In this document: positions 57,882 to 64,000 of the stretch, piece after piece
How positions within the stretch are numbered: the stretch's first letter is position 1
How the letters are laid out: every line of letters starts with the position of its first letter
Assembly (NCBI GenBank): GCA_016711705.1
Contig: JADJSK010000001.1
Span: 558,001 to 622,000, forward strand
Length of the DNA stretch: 64,000 nt
Reading direction: 5' to 3'
From: Candidatus Brachybacter algidus
GTDB taxonomy: Bacteria; Bacteroidota; Bacteroidia; Chitinophagales; Saprospiraceae
The notes under the pieces: model-generated
What the model saw: only the letters and a program-made list of their open reading frames with translations
The model's database searches: none
Told to the model about the DNA's origin: nothing
Position numbers and translations under genes: made by a program

Positions 57882-58253
57882 ATGGAATTAAATCAAATTA
57901 CAGATCGGATCATTTCTTTTGCAATTAGTGTGCATAAAGTTTTAGGGCCAGGACTTTTAGAATCTGCTTATAAGCAATGTTTATTTTACGAATTATCACA
58001 ACTAGATATTATTGTAGAAAAGGAAAAGCCGATGCCTATAATTTACAAAGAAGTAAAGCTTGACCACGGATATCGAATGGACTTGGTTGTTGAAAAAAAA
58101 GTAGTAATTGAAATTAAAACTGTCGATTCAATTTGTGATGTTCATAAGGCCCAATTGCTAACATACTTAAAATTAGGGGATTATAAACTTGGGCTAATCT
58201 TAAATTTTAAGGTAATGCTCTTGAAAGACGGGATCACTAGAATTATAAATTGA
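57882..58253 (+). CDS. GxxExxY family protein
   Basis: This 123-residue protein has the family motif GPGLLESAY and the nuclease-like pattern MDLVVEKKVVIEIKTVD (acidic D-ExK arrangement as in PD-(D/E)XK folds). The family (PF13366) has no established function. It starts 7 bases after the HhH gene and is followed at once by a long imperfect inverted repeat. Codon use does not stand out by eye. Association of this family with such repeats is known to me only as a general impression. Confidence 0.9.
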   Translation: MELNQITDRIISFAISVHKVLGPGLLESAYKQCLFYELSQLDIIVEKEKPMPIIYKEVKLDHGYRMDLVVEKKVVIEIKTVDSICDVHKAQLLTYLKLGDYKLGLILNFKVMLLKDGITRIIN

Positions 58254-58269
58254 GATATAGTTTTAAAAA

Positions 58270-58463
58270 AATATCACAGAGTTGCTCAGAGAAATAATTG
58301 AGTTTCACGGAGATAAAAATAGTACTTTACATTGTTTTGAATTATGAATCTAAAAGCTTTGTCTTCACAATTTTAGTTGATAAAAGGCAGGTTTTTTAAA
58401 AAATATTTGATCTTTGAAGAACTCTGTGAATCACCCTTATCTCTTGTGCATCTCTGTGATATT
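58270..58463 (+). repeat. Imperfect inverted repeat downstream of GxxExxY (CACAGAG-type)
   Basis: Arms 58270-58312 and 58422-58463 are complementary over about 43 bases with roughly three quarters identity. The outer 12 bases, AATATCACAGAG and CTCTGTGATATT, are perfect. Each arm repeats the theme CACAGAG or CACGGAG. The loop is about 109 bases without a gene. Transcripts would form a long hairpin. The right arm ends 10 bases from the stop of the convergent ostA-like gene. Confidence 0.8.
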
Positions 58464-58472
58464 GCTAAAATC

Positions 58473-60455
58473 TCATTTTCCATTCTTCTTCCGCACCTTC
58501 CCTACCGGCCTCTTTATTCGCTCATCTTTATCACTTCCTGACACCGGTATATTATTTAACTTGATGTCAGTAGGAATAGCATTAGGATCATCTCCTGACA
58601 ATGAAAACATTAAAATATTAGCACTATCTGAGCGCATTTCAGTAAGTAAGAGAGGCCTTTTTTTGATCTCCCATTTAAAGCCTGCCAACTGTATCTGGGC
58701 ATGATTTGCTTTATCCATTGGATAATATTTTCCATCATTCTTTTTATAAAATTTAATATTATCCAATTCATTGTCGACTAACCTGGCTCTTAAATGAGAG
58801 CAATTTAATGTATTGACTCCGGTATATTCTTTGTCGTCATTAAGTGTATAATATACAGTTTGGGCATTGCCATTGACGGTCATGCTTGAAAGCTTTCCAT
58901 CTGACATGAATGCTCTGATCTCCTTCCCTCCTATTTGACTAAAATACACTTCTTCGGGCGAAGTAATGATCATTGCTTTATTCTGCATCAGCAACTCTGA
59001 AATCTTGTTATCCTTTTGAAATATTAATATGGTATCACCAAAATATTGATTAGTACTATCTGACCATAATATTGGTTGACGATATAATCTAAAAATTGAA
59101 TCAATGGTTGAATAATACATAGAATCGCATACTCCTTGAAAATTCTTACTCAGAATTTTTACATCATGATAAGCCTGTATGACTCTGCTGGTATCACCTG
59201 TGATTGTATCTTTTTTAAATGACCATAATGTATCAGCACTGACATATGTGGTGTCCTGGTCAGATACGATACTAAACATCGCTCTTTTACCGTATGCCTT
59301 AACATAATCACCTTTTTTGTCTATCAATGCTTCTTCTGCATGAAGTGTGGAATTATTGGACTTACTGTGAAGAATCACGTTCCCTTTAGAAATCCCTTTT
59401 CCAATTTTGTTGTCAAAGTCGTTATTGTCAGCTTCTATGATATTATCTCCATCTTCGATTCGTGATCGCCCGATGGTCTTTAATAAATTGTTCTTTTTGT
59501 CATACTGGATCTTTTTACCTTTTAGTAATTGGGCAGAGTCTTGCAAAAATGCATAACCCTTTCCTCCATCAACTTCAAAATATTCTCTCTTTTGAAAATA
59601 CTTAATGGATTCTCCTGACACATATCGTAACGAGTCTTGATACCTGGCATCGCCCAAAAGGTAATAAAATTGTTTAAGGCCATCATATACCATCTTTCGC
59701 GTTGCAATGGCCTTATCAGCTCCTTTTTTATACTGAGGATTACCTATGAATTCTCCGTATTTCTTATCGATATCATAGAAACCGCTTTCGCTATACAATT
59801 TAGTTCCATTATTTTGTGTCACTATTGAAGGAGCTAAGAAGGTGACATATCTTAACCTCGAATTGTATTTAAGTCGGGTTGTCTTTATATCAAAGTCCGG
59901 ATCCTGTATGTAGACATTATCTTGTAGAATTATATCATCAGATTTAGTGTCATAGATAGCTGATTTACTCTTAACCCATGTAGCCCCATTGGTGAATGTC
60001 CCATTATTGTCAAAAGCAGCGATCTTTGTATTGGTATTGTATGATAATTTTTCAGTATATAACTTCTGATCATTTTTAATCAATGAAACATTAGAATATA
60101 ATTCGCATTGTCTGGTTACTGAATTATAGAATAAAGAGTCTGCAAAAATAGAAAGGGAATCTCCTTGTTGTATAAGAATATTGCCTTTTGCCCTGATAAT
60201 GTTATCAGAACGATAAACAGTATCTGCATAAAAGTGAACTCCTTTATGACTAAACGCAACTTCTCCAGAGAAAATACTTATTTTATCTTTTGTCAAAATT
60301 GTACCAAATTTGGCTTCTTCAAAATTGATGTAATCCGAGGTGTCTTTAGAGGCTTGCCCACTCAATAAGCTATTAAATAATACCATAGCCAAGAAAGTGA
60401 AAATCACAGATTTACACAGCATTGAGTGTTTGATACTATTTTTAATTTTGATCAA
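58473..60455 (-). CDS. OstA-like protein (LptA/LptD-related)
   Basis: This 660-residue protein has a signal peptide (residues 12-33) and many repeats of the OstA/LptA beta-jellyroll kind, for example AKGNILIQQGDSLSIFADSL and GNVILHSKSNNSTLHAEEAL. LptA-type proteins carry lipopolysaccharide through the periplasm. The long soluble form lacking a barrel is seen in Bacteroidota as an OstA-like protein. The tail is basic. It lies 3 bases after the oxidoreductase stop. Confidence 0.86.
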   Translation of the reverse strand: MIKIKNSIKHSMLCKSVIFTFLAMVLFNSLLSGQASKDTSDYINFEEAKFGTILTKDKISIFSGEVAFSHKGVHFYADTVYRSDNIIRAKGNILIQQGDSLSIFADSLFYNSVTRQCELYSNVSLIKNDQKLYTEKLSYNTNTKIAAFDNNGTFTNGATWVKSKSAIYDTKSDDIILQDNVYIQDPDFDIKTTRLKYNSRLRYVTFLAPSIVTQNNGTKLYSESGFYDIDKKYGEFIGNPQYKKGADKAIATRKMVYDGLKQFYYLLGDARYQDSLRYVSGESIKYFQKREYFEVDGGKGYAFLQDSAQLLKGKKIQYDKKNNLLKTIGRSRIEDGDNIIEADNNDFDNKIGKGISKGNVILHSKSNNSTLHAEEALIDKKGDYVKAYGKRAMFSIVSDQDTTYVSADTLWSFKKDTITGDTSRVIQAYHDVKILSKNFQGVCDSMYYSTIDSIFRLYRQPILWSDSTNQYFGDTILIFQKDNKISELLMQNKAMIITSPEEVYFSQIGGKEIRAFMSDGKLSSMTVNGNAQTVYYTLNDDKEYTGVNTLNCSHLRARLVDNELDNIKFYKKNDGKYYPMDKANHAQIQLAGFKWEIKKRPLLLTEMRSDSANILMFSLSGDDPNAIPTDIKLNNIPVSGSDKDERIKRPVGKVRKKNGK

Positions 60456-60458
60456 TGG

Positions 60459-61592
60459 CTAGTTTGCTATTTTTGTAAGTTCTGCTAATTGTTTACCCAC
60501 TAATGAGCATATAGCTACGCCCATTCCACCCATCCTTACCCCGACGAATACACCTTCACTTACTTCAGCAATAATAGGTTTTTTATTCCCACCTATTCCC
60601 AGAATTCCACTCCAGTGATAGTCCATTTTTGGGTCTTTGACACCTTCTATATGTCCCTTTAGAATCGTTGAAAGCAATGTAAAAGCTTCATCTGTCTGAT
60701 CAAATAAAAATGTTTCTTCTTTAGAACCTAATTTGTTTCTACCACCGCCAATCAATATTCTTTTTCCAATATTTCTAAAATAAAAATAACCTTTATCCAT
60801 GTGGTAGCAACCATTTAGTTGGAGCCCTTCTATCTCTTCAGTTACAATAACTTGATTTCTGACAGGCTTGACATCTAAGTCAGGAATAAGGTGATTTACA
60901 AAGCCATTAGTAGTCACAAAAATTGATTTTGCATAGATGGCTCCGTATTTTTTGTGAATAACATGAGGATCAGCCCCATGTTTCAACTTATCAACATCAA
61001 ATCCAAAGAGAAATCTGATTTTATTATCTATACATTTTTGATAGAGTGCATTATTGAACATAGATGTATTAAGGCAACCTTCCAATCTATTAAATATGTA
61101 TCCATCAAATCCCTTTGTGCCTTTAGGACTTCCTTCATGATATTCAAATACTCCGGGCATACCTATGCATTCTCTTACTAAAGCATTTATCTCAGGGAGT
61201 TTTTTTAGGCAGATATTTTTTAGATCGCTATTTTCGGGCAAAAAAACTTCAGTTCCTCCTTTCTCTTCATAATTGATATTTTCATCTTTAAGCACTGATC
61301 TTGTCAGTTGGAGCCCCTGCCACCTCATGGTAAGTGTCTCTTTCACTTTATCTGTGCCGAAAAGTTCTATATCGTCAATTAGTTCTGAAACACTTCCAAA
61401 ACAAGCATAACCCGCATTTTTGGTACTTGCTCCTTCCCCAAACGGACCTCTTTCTAATACAAGAATATCAGCATCCGGGTAGTTTTTTTTAAGATAATAA
61501 GCAGTGTACATGCCTACCAATCCGCCTCCCACGACGATGTAATCAGGTTTGCCAAAGTATAATTGATCCTCCCAATAGCTTCTGCTCAACAT
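60459..61592 (-). CDS. FAD-dependent oxidoreductase (DAO family)
   Basis: This 377-residue protein has the dinucleotide-binding start VVGGGLVGMYTAYYL with DILVLERG, and GEGASTKNAGYACFGSV. The C-terminal part has MDYHWSGILGIGG and VRMGGMGVAICSLVGK. It resembles glycine/D-amino acid oxidases; the substrate cannot be told. Its start overlaps the DUF7009 gene by 7 bases. Confidence 0.9.
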   Translation of the reverse strand: MLSRSYWEDQLYFGKPDYIVVGGGLVGMYTAYYLKKNYPDADILVLERGPFGEGASTKNAGYACFGSVSELIDDIELFGTDKVKETLTMRWQGLQLTRSVLKDENINYEEKGGTEVFLPENSDLKNICLKKLPEINALVRECIGMPGVFEYHEGSPKGTKGFDGYIFNRLEGCLNTSMFNNALYQKCIDNKIRFLFGFDVDKLKHGADPHVIHKKYGAIYAKSIFVTTNGFVNHLIPDLDVKPVRNQVIVTEEIEGLQLNGCYHMDKGYFYFRNIGKRILIGGGRNKLGSKEETFLFDQTDEAFTLLSTILKGHIEGVKDPKMDYHWSGILGIGGNKKPIIAEVSEGVFVGVRMGGMGVAICSLVGKQLAELTKIAN

Positions 61593-61960
61593 TTGTCTTT
61601 AGGATTTGGAAACATATTAGTTTGATCTTCAAATGTATCATCAAGGCATTTAAAATCCTTCTCTAGTATAATTTTCAGAGTGCGATCATCATTAACTAGT
61701 TGAGTTGCAGAAATACCTACTTCATTGCTATTACACCAATCTTTACCTATTTGATCAGGAATAGTTAAATGGATACTATTTTCAGAAAATTCTATTTGAG
61801 GTGATAACACTTGATTTAGGCTAATTCTATATCTCAGCCCATTTGATGGCAAGAGTCCAAGGGATATAAAAGCTTCAACAGCTCCTTTTGACAACAATTC
61901 TTCGATCTCCGGTACTTGAACTCTGAACCTTATTGAATCCTGATATATACGTAGCTTCAC
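61586..61960 (-). CDS. DUF7009 family protein
   Basis: This 124-residue protein has an N-terminal MKLRIYQDSIRFRV and LSKGAVEAFISLGLLP, features of a small Bacteroidota family (DUF7009) without known function. The tail has Cys-containing segments (WCNSNEVG; CLDDTFED; KDKC). It overlaps the oxidoreductase gene and may be translationally coupled to it. Confidence 0.78.
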   Translation of the reverse strand: MKLRIYQDSIRFRVQVPEIEELLSKGAVEAFISLGLLPSNGLRYRISLNQVLSPQIEFSENSIHLTIPDQIGKDWCNSNEVGISATQLVNDDRTLKIILEKDFKCLDDTFEDQTNMFPNPKDKC

Positions 61961-62013
61961 TTTAAATTTAGTTTATAAAAATTAGTATTACATATAGGAA
62001 GACCTTTTTGAGG

Positions 62014-63677
62014 TCAGCCTTTCTTTTTATTTCCATCCTTTAAAGAAACTGTTCGATTGAAAACCATACTTTCAGAAGTACTATCAGCATCTTGACAGAA
62101 ATAACCAAGTCTCAAAAATTGGAATTGTTCACCGGAAGATGCATTTTTCAACGCATGTTCTCCCTTTGCTTTATTTATTTTTCTTAAAGAATTTTCGTTT
62201 AAATAATCCTTAAAGTCACCCTCCTCATTTTGCGGGTTCTCTACTTTGAATAATCTATCATACAACCGCACTTCCATATCAATGCAATCAGTACCATCTA
62301 CCCAATGCAAAACACTCTTTGGCTTTAAACCAGAAGTATCTTGTCCACTTTTACTTTCTGGAAAATAAGTGCATTTAATTTCTGTCACTTGTCCTTCGCT
62401 ATCAATAATCGCTTCATCGCACTGAATGATATATGCATGTTTAAGTCTTGCAATATTGCCGGGAGAAAGTCTAAAAAAGCCGGGAGTAGGATCAAGCATA
62501 AAATCTTCACGTTCAATAAAGAATTCTCCGGAAAAAGCAATTTCTCTTGAACCGGAATTCTCAATTTCATGGTTATTTTCTGCTTCCAACAATTCTTTGG
62601 TTCCTTCGGGCCAGTTAGTTATGACTACCTTCAAAGGGTCCAGAACTGCCATTCTTCTTAATGCATTTTATTGAGATCTTCTCTTATACAGAATTCCAAC
62701 AATCCAACATCAATTACATTTTCCCGCTTGGCAATACCTACACGCGTTGCAAAATCTCTGATACTGGCAGGAGTGTAGCCACGTCTTCTTAAGCCTGATA
62801 TTGTGGGCATTCTAGGGTCATCCCAACCATTAACATGACCATCATTTACAAGTTGCAAAAGTTTTCTTTTGCTCATCACGGTATAATTGATATTTAACCG
62901 TGCAAATTCATATTGATGAGATGGGAAAATCTCAAGTTTCTCAATAAACCAATCATATACCGGTCTATGATGAATGAACTCCAAAGTACAAATGGAATGA
63001 GTAATTTTTTCAATACTATCGCTTTGACCATGAGCAAAATCATACATAGGATAAATGCACCATTTGTCACCGGTATTGTGATGATGTGCATGTCTGATTC
63101 TATAAATCAACGGGTCGCGCATCAACATATTTGGAGAAGCCATGTCGATTTTTGCCCTTAACACTTTAGCCCCGTCGGGAAATTTTCCAGCTCTCATATC
63201 GGAGAATAATTGTAAATTCTCATCAATAGATCTGCTTCGGTAAGGGCTATCCTGGCCTGGAGTATTTGGATTTCCCTTCAATGCTGCGATTTCTTCAGAA
63301 GAAGAATCATCAACGTATGCCAATCCTTTTGATATTAATTTAATCGCAAAACCATAAAGTTCTTCAAAATAATTACTCGTATAGAATTCATTTTCCCATT
63401 GGAAGCCTAACCATTTAATATCTTCTTTAATGGAATTGACATATTCAACATCTTCAGTGATTGGATTGGTATCATCAAACCTAAGATTTGTCTTTCCTCC
63501 ATATTTATCTGCTAGTCCAAAATTAAGACAAATAGCCTTAGCATGACCAATGTGAAGATAACCATTAGGTTCTGGGGGAAACCGAGTTAGAACTCTTCCA
63601 TCGTGTTTACCGGAAGCAATATCCTTCTCAATTATTTCTTCAATAAAATTTAAACCTTCAATTTTTTCTTCACTCAT
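62014..63677 (-). CDS. glnS: Glutaminyl-tRNA synthetase, frameshifted
   Basis: The first frame (63677-62658) holds the class I core with PPEPNGYLHIGHAKAI (HIGH) and MSKRKLLQLVNDG (KMSK). It ends CIREDLNKMH. The second frame, in which MAVLDPLKVV starts at 62652, holds the anticodon-binding barrel to 62014. Adding one A to the run at 62666-62669 gives REDLNKNALRRMAVLDPLK, matching the family, and a total of 554 residues, the usual length. GlnRS is normally needed for growth when GatCAB is absent, so a sequence error or a programmed frameshift are alternatives to real loss. Confidence 0.93.
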
Positions 63678-63700
63678 GAATTTATATACAAATTTTAGCG

Positions 63701-63708
63701 CAAAAGTA
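63701..63708 (-). promoter_or_regulatory. Predicted -7 element for the glnS operon
   Basis: TACTTTTG on the reverse strand is an exact TAnnTTTG match 23 bases before the glnS ATG. Without a -33 element this is moderate support. Confidence 0.45.
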
Positions 63709-63773
63709 ATATTTTAAGCTTACTTATATAACATAACGGATAAAGGATAAGTTTTTGATTGGAATGTCTACAA

Positions 63774-63808
63774 CAAAAAACGGAGCTTGGCATAAAACCA
63801 ACCTCCGT
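63774..63808 (-). terminator. Terminator of the T9SS cargo gene
   Basis: An 11-bp stem with one mismatch (63780-63790 with 63798-63808) and a 7-base loop is followed on the reverse strand by six T (63774-63779). Confidence 0.75.
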
Positions 63809-63851
63809 AATAAATTTTCAGAATAGATTAATTCTACTTAAAAAGTAAGAA

Positions 63852-64000
63852 TTAATCCACCTTTACAAACTTGCCATAGAACGTTCCTCCATTAAGTTCC
63901 TTTTCTGACCAAATAACATTGTAAATACCCGGTGTAAGTGCATTTATCTGAATCATACCATCATTAGTGGTTTGATTCTTGATGATGACATTACCATTGG
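63852..64000 (-). CDS. C-terminal end of a T9SS-sorted protein (truncated by window edge)
   Basis: The last 49 residues are visible: LTPGIYNVIWSEKELN and the end GGTFYGKFVKVD, the final beta strands and basic end of a type A sorting domain. The rest of the gene lies beyond the window, so the cargo cannot be named. Confidence 0.75.
   Translation of the reverse strand, partial: NGNVIIKNQTTNDGMIQINALTPGIYNVIWSEKELNGGTFYGKFVKVD

Overview
The window is a contiguous, AT-rich stretch of a Bacteroidota chromosome. Saprospiraceae or a related family is my inference. The evidence is two proteins with type IX secretion C-terminal sorting domains, many Bacteroidota families (DUF4199, DUF4153, GH3, MCE, DUF2520, DUF7009, type III glutamine synthetase), repeated matches to the Bacteroidota promoter form TTG/TTTG-N17-23-TAnnTTTG, and a giant HYR-type repeat protein. 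No rRNA, tRNA or CRISPR array was found.

Layout. 1-9.2 kb: 3' end of smc, an ACP/ketosynthase/ketosynthase-like cassette, xseAB, and a PhoB/PhoR-type two-component pair split by an IS256-family element. 9.2-14.7 kb: small ORFs, a reverse-strand set (lolA-like, GH3, secreted hypothetical), then a DUF4153 membrane protein. 14.8-16.3 kb: a second IS copy inside a dispersed repeat element. 16.3-19.5 kb: divergent S9 peptidase and YitT-like genes. 19.5-31 kb: an AT-rich leader of about 1 kb, a small secreted protein, and a 3343-residue secreted repeat protein followed by strong terminators. 31-38.9 kb: DUF697 protein, corA, a damaged cytochrome c maturation pair (ccmE, ccsA/ccmF-like), frameshifted DUF2520, MCE protein, methyltransferase. 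38.9-43.2 kb: reverse-strand lysS (class I), elaA-like and kup. 43.7-50 kb: comEC, DUF4199/SRPBCC pair, thioredoxin-like protein, HhH outer-membrane-type protein. 50-58.3 kb: glnN, dnaG, ECF sigma with a membrane partner, ComEA-like HhH protein, GxxExxY protein with a hairpin-forming inverted repeat. 58.4-64 kb: reverse-strand glnS, DUF7009, FAD oxidoreductase, ostA-like, then the tail of a T9SS cargo gene.

How the genes work together. Four sets stand out. LolA-like, OstA-like and MCE proteins belong to envelope lipid and lipoprotein transport. ComEC and the two HhH proteins could support DNA uptake. RR/HK and ECF sigma/partner are regulatory modules. The giant repeat protein and the gene at the right edge are surface cargo of type IX secretion.

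Most notable observations. (1) A dispersed bipartite repeat is present twice. Each copy has a heptamer array, a conserved core and an octamer array, both lie between convergent genes, and one is split by the IS. (2) The two IS copies are almost identical except for one 40-bp patch with 12 mismatches, and each carries two different frameshifts. (3) Several single-base indels break normally conserved genes (glnS, ccmE, DUF2520), so either sequence errors or real decay must be resolved. (4) A GxxExxY gene is followed by a long imperfect inverted repeat. (5) A class I lysyl-tRNA synthetase occurs in a Bacteroidota background.
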